NCBI GenBank assembly: GCA_015227615.1
Contig: JAALGZ010000023.1
Span: 186,001-250,000, forward strand
Direction: 5' to 3'
DNA: 64,000 bases
Source: Labyrinthula sp. Ha
Lineage: Eukaryota; Sar; Bigyra; Labyrinthulida; Labyrinthulaceae
Below are positions 45,301-56,779 of the stretch, piece after piece; the stretch's first letter is position 1, and the number at the start of each line of letters is the position of its first letter. Position numbers and translations under genes: made by a program. The notes below the pieces were generated by a model, which was not told where the DNA came from, did not search any database, and worked only from the letters and a program-made list of their open reading frames with translations.

Positions 45301-47172
45301 CTTACACTTACTCTTACTCAGAACCATAACTTATAAACAACCAGTTACCGGTTGAATAAATTAGTCTGTAAATTCTAACACTCTCAAATAATGCTCCTTA
45401 CATAGATTAGAAGTCGAACTGTCGAAGTAAAGTTGATCAGTTGAGGTTTGTCTGTAGAGTCACAAGAAAACAAACTGTGCCATCATAAATGTTACCACAA
45501 TATGAGGCTCTATCTACATGTCCCTATCGGCTTTATATTTATCTTGAAATGTTTTTTAAATGTTTCTGGCACTGACAATATTGTTTTACAGTCCTTATTC
45601 TTTTTTCTATGCATAATTATTTTATTAAAAGTTCCCAATGACGAAAAAAAATAAGAAAATAACTTCTAGATTTCTTAACGGAAATGTGCTTAAATATAAT
45701 TTATAAATATTATCTGAAAAAAGGAGATAACTATAGTTTTGAGAGTTTTTTAATCTTATGGAACTCAGAAATTTTAGAAGAAAAACCCAAAAAAGTGGGT
45801 ATCAGTTATACCTATTTCCAAATGAACTACTACTATGCTCCAGATGCGATAGAGATTAAATCTATATTCGCTTAGAACTTGAAAACTATAAAGACTAACA
45901 TGACATTTGAGTCTGTTTCATTTGTTAGGAAAAGCTTTTCTGGTCAATGCAAACCTATAGCACAGGCTCAACGGATTTAGCTGGACTTTCTTATCTATTT
46001 CAGTATTTCTTTTAAGAAATATACATCCACACCAACAAGGTAAGTAATATCGTCACCTTATTACCTAAAGTGACTAAGAAATAATATGGTGTCAATTATA
46101 TATCCTATGTCCAATTAAGTTCGTTGTAGGATATTTACATTAATAAACTTTTTTCGCTTCAGTTTCTTCTATAAGTCTTATGGATCTAATATATAATTCT
46201 TGGATATATGTAGTGGTACTTCTGATCCATGTTAGTTGCTTGTAATTGAGACTTCGATACAAGTTGTCTAAAAATTAAAGGATTACTACAACTTTTTTTT
46301 GATATTTCTCAGCTTATCTTACATCCCTTTAATTCCAGTATTTAAAAAAAGTTGAACTCATCTCTAATATATGTTGTAAACTTACGAGTGGATGTGAATC
46401 TGCTAAAGTTTAAGTTCTTTGTACCCTGATTTAGGCAAATGAACCCAATTAATGGGCTCGTTTTCCACTTTGCAGAGCAAAGTTGTCTTGTTTCTAATAT
46501 GGTTAATATAAAAAATCTTGTTTGATATATTTTAAGGAGACATTTACCTTTCTAGTATTTGTCCCACTATGCTATTATTGAAACTGTTTTACGGTCTATG
46601 AAGTCTAAGATCTAGTTAGGTTTTTAGATAAAATACTAGTTTAAACTTTCTCCAAGATATTGTTCTTATAGTTTGTCTTCTCCATATAACCCTTGGTAAA
46701 TGTTTAGAATTAATATATCTTCTTCATAATCAACTTTAGCCTTGATGAACTACTTGATGAAAGAGCCGTACCTTTGGTTTCAGTGCACAGATACACTAAT
46801 ACACGTTAATATTGCTCCTTCCGAGTAGCCTCTAATTAGAGATTCTCAACGGGATACAGGTTGCTTTGAGTCGACCAGCTGATTGATTAAAAAGACGGGT
46901 TCTAAGTAAAAAAATCTTGTCCAGTGTTAATTCATTGCTTGAAAAGTTACAGTAATATAGCACTTTCTTGCTACTGGTGTTAGTGCTTTGAACATCAAAG
47001 AATTTCTTCTGGTGAGAATATGTTTTCTGTTTTCTTTTTTCTAATATTAATAACTAAAGTGTTCGAAAATAATCCTATAGGAAATGTTTCGAGCATGATC
47101 TTAATAGTACTTTAACTATCTTATCTCTATATTAACATGTTCATCCAAGAGTTAACATAGCCATGAATCTGA
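42328..47172. other. AT-rich intergenic spacer
   Basis: No gene or recognisable element seen. Open frames such as 44345-44551 and 45448-45875 (+) are short, rich in Phe, Ile, Leu and Lys, and look like chance. Confidence 0.55.
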
Positions 47173-47488
47173 TTATACACAAACACATACCAGCTTAGTG
47201 GAGAAACTGAAAGCTCCTTTGTGCACTGGTTTCAGACCGCGATGACCTTGCTGTTGAGCTATTAGATCTTCATGAGAAGTGCTTATCCTGACATCATGTT
47301 CTAGTACTCGGAGGTTACCTAAACATATTACATTGACATAATGTTCCAAGTATTCCAAAAAATATGATATATTTCTATCGTGGACAAACATTCTAAAAGT
47401 GCTAACACATTGTATACTTTCATTGTGTATACAAATATCATTATGTCTATTTTCTAACCTCTTTTCTAGTGATGAAATATCTATCATT
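47173..47488 (-). other. orphan open frame, possibly an exon or gene remnant
   Basis: About 105 codons from an ATG at 47488 (MIDISSLEKRLENRH...), with balanced composition and no obvious low complexity (e.g. EDLIAQQQGHRGLKPVHKGA). After STKL the sequence reads GTATGTGTTTGTG, which could be a splice donor, so this may be one exon of a gene whose other parts I could not find. No family recognised. Confidence 0.25.
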
Positions 47489-47966
47489 AACAACAATTGA
47501 TTTCATTTCCTCCTTGCTAATGGAATTTCTCGTCTCTTGAAAAAGTCATCACCCATAAAATTCCTAATAGATTAATATATTTTTCATTACAGTATAATAA
47601 CTAGTCCTTGCATGCCAGCTTTGTGTAACATTAAATTTTGAAGTTTAGGTATAAAGAAGTAATTTCCCAGTTACATGTTAGGTCATGAAATAGATGATAT
47701 ATGTAGAAAGCAGACATACATAATAAACACTAGCCCTATTTTGTTGATGGATACACTTCAATTATAAAGGTTTTTTTCATGGTGGATCTACGAGTATTCA
47801 TTCAAACTGGTTTTTTAAATGATGAAAAACTCTTTTGTTATTTCTTAGTTTTTATAGTCTCCCTTGTTAAAACAAAACCATTACGCTTACTATATACATT
47901 TCCTGGTTCTTAGAGCAGAACGAGAAAACTTCTAAGACAGATTCTATCTATATCCCTTCTAAACAC

Positions 47967-50649
47967 TTATTCAAACTGAGTCTTAAGCTCAATTGCAATA
48001 ATCTTTAAAAAAAATCTTTCAAACAGGTTTCCTTCTATTGTGTTATTGGAGAAATAATCTATCCAATGTTCATTCTGGGCATTTTCTAAAGTGATACCAG
48101 ATTTTTCACTCTTACAAAGAAGAATTATATTGAGAAATGATGCAGATTTTTCATCCATTAATTTCGCTGAAAAATCCCGCAACCAAATATAATTATTTCC
48201 TTGAACTAACTTTATACTCAATTTTTTGTCTGATTTCAAATAAATATCAACTATTTTCTTTGTTGAAAAAATAAATCTTGCAAAACCTTTGAATAATAAA
48301 GTTTCGAGAATTTAATTTTCATCTTTTAGAAGCCAATTAAAAACTTTGACAAAATCAGATAAAGTCCAATAATTATTGTGAATTAGTAAAATATCTGATT
48401 TTGAAGCTGGTTTTATTTTATTATCTATTGGATGAAGTAATTCTGGCACTATAAAAATATCTTTTTCTTTTTCAACTCTAAATAAAACAAAATGTTCTAA
48501 AGCAACTTTCAAAACATAATTTCTTTCTTTTTGAGAATATTCTTTTAATAATAAATTAAATAAACTTTTATTAATTTTTCCAGTATCAATATATTTTCTA
48601 TAAAAAGGAAAATTATTTTTATCTAATCTAAAAGCAAGTTGATGAAAAGTTGAATCACGAATAAAAGTGCCCAAAGCTTGAGCAAGAAAAGATGGTGCAA
48701 AAAATAAATAATTTTCATCATCTGATTTTTCAATTCTAGAGAAAAAAATAATAATTCCAGCTCTCGAATAAACTTCAAGCATCGTATGACAATCATCTAT
48801 TGAAAATTTACATTCCTCCCCTTTCTTTTTAAACATTTCTAAAGTCATATAACTGGTTTCTTCTCTAGAATTATCCAAGAATAAAATCCAGATAGTTTTT
48901 AATGCATAATATCTCGTAAATAGTTTTGATTTCATAATCTTTTCTCTTATTCCTTTAGCTTGATAGGAATTTGGACCATGAAAATTTTCTATATAAAAAA
49001 AACCTTTTTATCACTTGGCTGTAATAGATGTGGTTTTTTTGAAAGCTGATTTAATAAATTTTCTATCTCTTCATTAACTTTATCTAATCCTTTTTGTTTA
49101 TATTTTTTTCTAAAAGTATTTAAATGTGTTCCAACAAATATAATATTTGCTTCTCTTGTATTTTTTAATACACTTTCACACCAAAATTTTAATCTTTCTA
49201 AATCTTTTACTGAAAGTTTTATTAGGTTAAAAACAATTATATAAACAGCATTTGGATTCATAAAAATATGATGAACAGAAGAAAATATTTCTTGACCACC
49301 AAAATCTAGTGCACGTAAAAATAAATTATTTGATTTGAAGTGTTTATTTTTCTTTGCATAATATTCTTTAAACTCTTTATCTTCCCAAACTCTATCACTT
49401 AATTCTTTTTCAAATTTCAAATTATATTTTGAAGGTTGAAATAAATCAGTTTCTTTATTAATTCTTTGTGCTAATACATTTTTTACTCTTTGTATAATTA
49501 ATTGATATTTTGTTATATATTTCATTTGTTTTTTTGTTTCATTCACTTGAAGAATATCAACATCATTTAAAACAAGTGTAGAAAAAACATTTTGTATAAA
49601 ACTTTTTCCACAAAGTGTTCTTAATAAAGAAGTTTTTCCAGTTCTACCATCACCTAACAATACTAAGAAAATAAAAAAAAAGTACCCATAAAAACAAGTT
49701 GTGCTTCTTTTAGTTGTAATTTCATGTCATATTTTTCCTTTAATTGAGCGAGATAAAGTTTTTTTTATCAGAGATTGGTCTCTTACTTATAATCTTTATA
49801 CTATTAATATGCATACTTTCGAAAGCTGGGTGATTATATAATTCTTCTTCAATTTCTTCAAAATCATCCAATTTTATCCCTTGAATCCTGAATTTTATAA
49901 AAAATAAAAAATACCAGCAATAATTAAGATGAGGATTCAATCTAATCAAATTTGTGACTAGATTAACATCTACATTACGAATATTTTTTCCAGCTTGGTT
50001 ATCACTTACACTGAATAGTTAAAAAATAATAAATCATACGAAAATTTATTTAAAGCTCCAAACACAGAAATATTTAAGAATATATCTTTTATTTGACTTT
50101 CAGTAAAATTGGTTTCTATAAATCTATAATTAAATAAGAAGAATTATTGACTGGAAATTCCTTATGCTCTTGAGTTGACTCAAAAATTTTCCAAATGATA
50201 CAGAATAGTCAATTTGACTAACTTTTATTCTAAATTTATATATGAAAGAAAAAATATGCTAAATTTTTTATATTTTTAGTAACATCAATCTTTGACATAG
50301 CTTCAAAACAGTCTCCTGCTAATGTATATATAAAAAACCTATATTTCTAAGGAAAAGAAGTTTACTCTAAATTAACAATTTTTGGAAAATAATAGAAAAT
50401 ATTTTGTAAATAATTTTCACCAGGAAATGAAGACCAGCAATGAAACCTAATTGAACAATATATAAATGATTACTGCATATTGGTCACTTCCTCATTATGT
50501 TGTAAATCAAATATAAATTCATCGAGATCGCTTAAGAATGTACTATGACCCTTAAGATATCTATTCTATATTTTGAGAGTTATTAATTACCCACTAATGA
50601 TACATTCATTACCTTCTTTTCTGTTTTCGTAATCTTCTTTAATCGTCAT
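47967..50649 (-). pseudogene. ROCO-family GTPase (LRR-Roc-COR), right copy, probably broken
   Basis: Parental ROCO gene. ROCO proteins couple a Ras-like Roc GTPase to a COR dimerisation module and act in signalling and cytoskeletal control; no kinase domain is seen after COR, so this is not LRRK-like. The ATG is at 50649. Leucine-rich segments are split by short introns as in the left copy. The Roc domain (about 49660-49060) has GDGRTGKTS, DFGGQEIFSS and VGTHLN; COR follows (48935-48312). The C-terminal segment (48239-47967, KLSIKLVQGNNYIWLRDFSA...) ends at a native TAA. The frame is off at an 8-base homopolymer between Roc and COR (48995-49002; 9 would be in frame), at the A8 tract 49759-49766 shared with the left copy, and by a TAA at 48312-48314 where the left copy has GAA. 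Homopolymer sequencing error could explain the first two but not the third. Confidence 0.8.
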
Positions 50650-53513
50650 TTTATATCTTTTAATCCCAGAATTATCTTCTGAATCGGATTTCCCAAAATT
50701 ATTATTGGTTTGTTAATTAAATCTAATTTTGGGCAGATTTATAATTTAAATAACTTAATATATACAAATATAATAAATCTTAAAGAAAATATGGATTTAC
50801 TGCAAAGAGAATCAAAGGTTTACTTGTACTGAGACTTCTATTTTCTTTACCGGAGCAAGTTTTAAGTGAGTAATGACTCAATTTTGTGTTGATTCTAACT
50901 GCATTCATATTCTTGTCTATTGATTGTTCTATCATTATGGGGTTTTTCTTGATCAGGAAAGCATAACTTAAAGAAAGCTCGTTTCTTGACTATAATCAGG
51001 TTGTTTTCAGCTAAGCTTACTGTCATGTATAGGTTAGCATCCTTTTAAGCTTATTAGTGAAGAAATGTACAACTTCATTATATTATACCATATGGATTGC
51101 CATTTAGATAACTGCTATTAATACTAAATCTTGTTTTGAAAAATCTGAAGTATTTATTTTGGTTGATTTATGGTGTTTCTTTGTTTACTACCTTAGTAAG
51201 GAAAAGCACTAGTAGTTCTCTAAAGAGCTCTAAAAATATAGCTTCATTACCCAAGAACACAACCTGAAGTATATCCTCGTGAGAGCTTGATATACAAGGA
51301 GGGTAGAGGATGAAACTACAGCCATTCAAATTGAGTATACCTTGTGATGAAAATTGGACAAAGGACAGTGTTGGTTTTGGAAAATAAAGTGTATTCCATA
51401 CCAATAAATGAATCTCACAGAAAAAACCAAGTAACATTTATATTTCTTGAGTCTGTATTCTCCTTAAGGTTAATTATAACGTATCTTGAGTAGTTTCTCT
51501 ACATGAGGAAAGGTTAATGTATAATTTGAAGAAAACTAAAGCAATCTACACATATCACAAGCCAAGACGTCCATATTACTCCAAATCTCCTATCAGTGCA
51601 GATTATTATGCACATATATTTTACATATACCAGGATTTGTTCTGTAAGAATTTTAAGTCTCTATGCCTTGAGCTGTGTCATTGACTCCCAATATAAGATC
51701 ATCGGCAGTGCAACTGTACAAGTAGGTTTATTCTACATATTCATTCATCCCACTAAATCTGCCACAAATGCGTTCGTAACAACAAAGCTAATAAGACATT
51801 CTATCTAGATTTTCTACTCTAATATGATTATTTGAGGCTACAAGAGTCTTGTATCAATCCCCCTATTCACAGGCATTCAAGAATCTCTAGAATTTATCTT
51901 AGCGTTGGATATATTATCATTATCCAAAATTAGTATTTTCAATAATTAATACGATTGTACCTATACATTATAGTAGTCTGATGTATCCTTTTTACATGTT
52001 TACTAGATTTCTTCTCTGCGCCATATCAGAATGAATATTAAGCCCAATTAAAATTTTGCACATCTACCAGAGTCTGCATTCTGTCAGTGGTTCCTTTAAG
52101 CAAGATTTATTGACTAACTTAAAGTTAGGTAATAGATTTAACTCAGTGCTCTATTAAGATTAGTTCTGCCCACATCTTGGAAGAAAAAGATTTTCAATTT
52201 CATTATCTCGGGTAGCATATTTTTATTATAATTCTTAATCTGATCTTCGGTTCAGCAATCTCACTTGAATAAGATAATAAATACCTATGTGTTTCATTAC
52301 GTTCTACACGAAAGTTTCGTAGATTACTCTTTTCATAACTTACACAAGTATAATGTGACCAAGAATTGTTTTGTTCATGCTATAGAGCATTAACTAGAAA
52401 CTTTCTGATACATTTCATGAACGGAACAAGACTTCATAATTTAGAATATAATACGTGCTCAGTCTACTCTTTAAATAGATCTAACTGTTCAGCCATCCAT
52501 ATTCTTTTTGCCGCGGCTGAAAATACTAGAAAATCTTCAAAACCAATGTATCCATCTTTATCGAAATCTATGATATCTAGAGCCATCTGGGCATGATCTT
52601 CCACAACAAAACCACCTTCATCTTTTGTCCAACGAACAAGGTCATCCACTCCGATTTTTCCTGAGTCTTGGATATCGATAATTAGAAAGTAAGTTTGCAA
52701 AGCCAGGAGTTCACTCTCTTCAAATTTGACTGTCTTGCTAGCTAGCATTTCTTGCCATTGGACACGTTTCTCTTCGAGTAATTTATTTTCTTCTTGTTCG
52801 TTTCTAGGATCCAAAATACTTTGCTTCAAATCTGAGACTGATGTGATGTTGATATCCAAATTCTTAGAAGATATATTACCTAGTCCAGGACCAAATTTTG
52901 TTTTTGCCTTAGACACTTTATCAGTAATAAACATAGGACTTGCTTCCATCATCCTATCATTTTTCTTTGCTAGAGCATATTTCCCCAGAGCACTTTGCTT
53001 ATAGTCCTTCATTCTATCTTCAAACTTCTTCCAATTATCTGGTTGAACAAATTCAGTTTCTTTCTTTAAGCTATTGAACTTCTTCAACGTGTTTCTACGA
53101 GGAAGTCTTCTCTTCGTCTTTGCCAAAGTTCGGTGCATTTCATCTTTCTTTTGTTTGGAGGGATTTTGAACCTTGCTCTTCTTTCGTCCTAGTGCAGTCA
53201 AAAAACCTTTGCTCATTTTTGCTACTGACGATGTTTTCCGTTCATTTTGAACTTCTTTTATCGAGTTTGTCTTCCCAAGGGTCAAAGCTCTTTCAATTAG
53301 AGATTCCAAATCCTGGGGCATGTATGGGCAATATTTTTCCAAATCAAACTGCTTTTTTTCCTTTACATTGGCAAATTGCACAGGTGGTGGAGCATCAACA
53401 GCTTCATATTGAACAGGTTCCAACAGGTCTAAAGCAGAAAAGGCAGAATTATGATGAGCTTCGAAAGTATCAGCGTATTCTGGAGGTGCGTTGTATATAT
53501 TCAAGTATGCACC
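48003..53513 (-). repeat. right (parental) arm of the inverted duplication
   Basis: Matches 11393-16616 in reverse complement. It ends inside the phosphatase coding sequence on one side (53513) and about 36 bases short of the ROCO gene end on the other. Both genes continue naturally past the arm ends here but not at the left copy, which identifies this as the source. It has the empty site for the left arm's solo LTR (single AGAAG near 50680) and the 687 bp missing from the left arm. The spacer between arms is about 31.4 kb. Confidence 0.93.
51168..51437 (-). CDS. doubtful small ORF, identical to the one in the left arm
   Basis: An 89-codon ATG ORF with the same translation as 12782-13051. 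Hydrophobic, no family recognised. It lies in the spacer between the phosphatase and ROCO genes. Kept only because it has stayed open in both arms. Confidence 0.2.
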   Translation of the reverse strand: MLLGFFCEIHLLVWNTLYFPKPTLSFVQFSSQGILNLNGCSFILYPPCISSSHEDILQVVFLGNEAIFLELFRELLVLFLTKVVNKETP

Positions 53514-56500
53514 TTTATTTCCGTACTTACCGCAGTAATCAGCAGCTGAGAAGACAGTAATGATTGGAGGGCAAACTTCTTCTGGAGTTTTGGCACTTCC
53601 TCGCAGGTCTGGATTTTCAAAAGCTAAATCTTGAAAATGGTATGTGAAGCCTTCCATCTGCACTTGATGAGCCCGGATTATGCCTTTCAACTCATTCTCC
53701 TGCAGAAACCTGGTTAAAGCCGCCATGCCAAACCTATAACTGCATCTTCTTAAGGAATTTGTAAAATACTCTCCTTTTAACTGGGAGTCCATAAATTCTT
53801 TTCTCTTTTTCTCAATTTCTTCCTTAAATTCTTCGGTCTCCTCATCTAAATCATACTCATCCTGAAGGAACTCTAACGCATCTTGTTCAGCATCTTCATC
53901 CAAAACAGGATCAGCCCATAATACGTCACACAAGAAACCGCCTTGTAACGATGGCTCCTGGAATCTATCAAATTCTTTAAACTGATCTATAGTAGTGACG
54001 TTTGGGCTAATGCCTCCATGAAGACAGAAAAACTTGCCTTTGGACGTATTCACAATAGCAGCTATTGGCATTGTGTCAAATACTGCACAAGCCTTACTGA
54101 AGATATTAGTACCGTATTTCGATTCACACTCCTCTTTGAAACCAAATGATCTTGAAGTAACCCTCGATTCATGATTTCCGCGCAATAAAAATACGTGTGC
54201 CGGATACCTAATTTTCAAAGCGAGGAGATAGAAAAACACTTCACAGGAAAAGTCACCACGATCAACATAGTCACCGAGAAACAAATACTTCTGTTCATTA
54301 TTTTTCTTTCCTGGCCTACCCAGTGTTTCAATAATATTTCTCAAATCAAAGTACTGTCCATGAATGTCACCCACGATGGTGAGGTTGGGCTCAATACTCA
54401 AAACATTGGGCTCAGTATTGAAGATGGATCCAGCTTTCTTTAACATCCCTTTAGCTAATTCAATGTTCAATAGTTGCTGAGTATCAAATAGAGTTGCCAC
54501 AATATTTGGACTGAACTTCTGTTTCTGCTCTTTAGCGATACTCTTACTAAAAGCTTTTAAGTTAGCCTGAAAATTTCTTAAATCCTCAGTACGAATAGCT
54601 GTACTAGCTCTGACATTAGCTTGAATTTTTTTCCTTTTCACTCCATCGTCTGACTCGCTTCGTGCTCTTACGGGAGAGAACGAGTCAGCTTGATAGTCTT
54701 CGTTATCCCCAATGGTAGAGTAATCAGCTAGTGACATAGGTTTAGATCTAGGCTTCTGGGACTGAGTACTTTGTTCCTCTAAATCCTCATCAACAGCACC
54801 ATTTCTAGATAGAAATGCCATTAAACCATTTCTCGTTGCCTTCTTCGGCTTTGGTTTTTTCTTTTTGATCTCTTCTTCTTTCTTCACCTCACGTTCTGCT
54901 GCACTACTCAGATATGATTCATCATCGTTCGGATTAAGACATTCCTCTTCAATTGAAACCTCGCCAAAATTAGATCTGGTCATACCTGGTGCACTCTTAT
55001 TTGGGGAAGTCTTCGGTTTCCTTCTTAGCTCACCAAGATTTTTAGTAGACCTGTTTAAGGTACGATCCATAATGGGCGGAGATCTTTTCATTCGTCCTGT
55101 GATGGCCCTGTTGTTCAAAATTACGCCAAGAATATCAATCAACTCTCTTTCATGATCAATGCTAGGAAACAGGCTACAAATTGCATACTCAAAAACATTC
55201 TCAATCTCGGTTGCAACTGGTCTCTCTCCAGGAACAACACTCAAGCAACGAAGAATAATCCTTCTCAGATCAGTTTGAAAATCGGACAACAGAAAATCTT
55301 CAATCCCTTCTGCGCCAGCCAGCTGCTCAAAGGCATGCGTCAAAGCATCCCCAACCTGTTTATTCAAGCCATTACTCCAATCTGGGATTTGACGTTGGAC
55401 ATTATTTCGATTCTTAGGACGAAATGCTCTAAATGATTGGTAACTTGGGTTTCTCTGATTCCACTCCTTGCCCAAGAGAACTTCGTTTTCCTGGGCGGTT
55501 AACACCAAGTTGCAAAATTTATGGCCAACTCTTTTAAGAACCATGATCTCAAGCAGTACAACTCCAAGAAACAAAATATCACCCTGCATTCTCAGAATAG
55601 TTTTTTCTTCATTAGCAATCTTAATAACCTTTGCCTTTTGCATCTCCACTTTAAGATTTCGGTCAAGTAAAACACTTTCAGCAGATATTGCTCCGTGAGG
55701 TTGAGGGGGTTGTTTGAGGTGCTGAAGAGACAGACATTTGCATACTTCTTTACAAACATACAGGCGGAAGTAAAGTGTAGAAATGGGATCACGGAGATAA
55801 GACTTCTGTTGCTCAGGCTTAAGAACCTTATCATGGAAAAAGTGGGTAAGCAGCTGATCCATTGAGAAATAACTCTTCTTTCCTAGCAATTTCACTTGCA
55901 TAATTTTCTCCGACGATAGCTTTGCAGCAATTCCTTGAACTTGAGATCTTAACTTCAGTTTCTGATTCTTAAGACGATCTAAATTCTTCATATTTTGTTC
56001 AAATCTCTTCTTTGGAGTAATATCAAGTGGAGATGACTTGAATCGTTGACTCTGTCGCAACTTAGTTGATCTTCTTTGAAATTCAAACATATGCTGCCTT
56101 GGACTCGATTCCTCCAACATCTCATCAATTTCACTTTCATTATCCTCAACAGTTCTTGTTTCACTAACTTCACTTCTTGCTGCTGATTCCATACTTTCCA
56201 AATTCTTATTACTTTGCTTCCGACGACGTGCAGCTCCCAATTTTGACACTGCTCTTTCTTGTCTTACTTTCTTCTCTAAAATATAAACGGAAACAATTTG
56301 AGTAAAAAACTTCTAGAACATTTGTTAACAAAAACAATAAATGGACAAATCAGTTAAACAAACAAAGAGAAAATGTACTTAAAAACTCTTTTGGAGTTGG
56401 CTTAAATAAATTTTTCTTTCCTAATCCAGGTCTAGTGAAATTCAAGTTAAATTTCTTTGCGACAGATTCCTGGAGATCATTGTTATGGTGACTCTGTTTC

Positions 56501-56727
56501 CCCTCTGTTTCCAAATCATCGTCTATAGAAGGTTCAGAACCGGCATAAGACACCTTGTCATCCCAAAGCGCTTCTGTATCATTCGACTTTACTGAGAGGT
56601 TTCCCATGGAAGATGCTCTTGATCTACGGGATAAACGAGTCTTTGTATTTTCTGCTCTCTTAAACAGCATCTCTTCGAACTCCATTGTCGAGGAGTTCGG
56701 ATCTCTTTGAACTCTATGAGGCTGCAT
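52464..56727 (-). CDS. pseudokinase - PPP-family phosphatase - EF-hand fusion protein
   Basis: Predicted 1386-residue protein from two exons (56727-56379 and 56275-52464); splicing at GTACAT...TTTTAG keeps the frame exactly. A basic, probably disordered N-terminus is followed by a kinase-like region (about 240-485) in which the catalytic loop reads HGAISAESVLLD (H310; no HRD Asp) and no DFG is seen, while GDILFLGVVLLEIM and GERPVATEI match the kinase C-lobe; I see no glycine loop. The PPP phosphatase follows with all metal and catalytic motifs: GDIHGQ (752), GDYVDRG (784), RGNHE (815), HGG (869) and a calcineurin-type RAHQ (H986). Two EF-hand loops close the protein, DIQDSGKIGVDD (1317, degenerate) and DFDKDGYIGFED (1353, near canonical), as in PPEF/RdgC phosphatases. 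Likely a Ca2+-responsive Ser/Thr phosphatase. The start is the first in-frame ATG; a further 5' exon is possible. Confidence 0.85.
56276..56378 (-). other. spliceosomal intron of the phosphatase gene (103 bp)
   Basis: On the minus strand it begins GTACATTTTC and ends TTTATATTTTAG. Removing it joins PKEFL to KKKVRQERAVSKLG in one frame and gives an integral 1387-codon gene. It is much longer than the 22-30-bp introns predicted in the ROCO gene. Confidence 0.7.
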
Positions 56728-56779
56728 TCTTTTTGCACTGACTGAATTCAAATTGTTAATAATGGCTTTTTGGGACACA

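Noticed and set aside
45448-45875. Two short plus-strand open frames
   Set aside because: Low-complexity Phe/Ile/Leu/Lys composition as expected by chance in AT-rich DNA; no promoter motif or homologue recognised.
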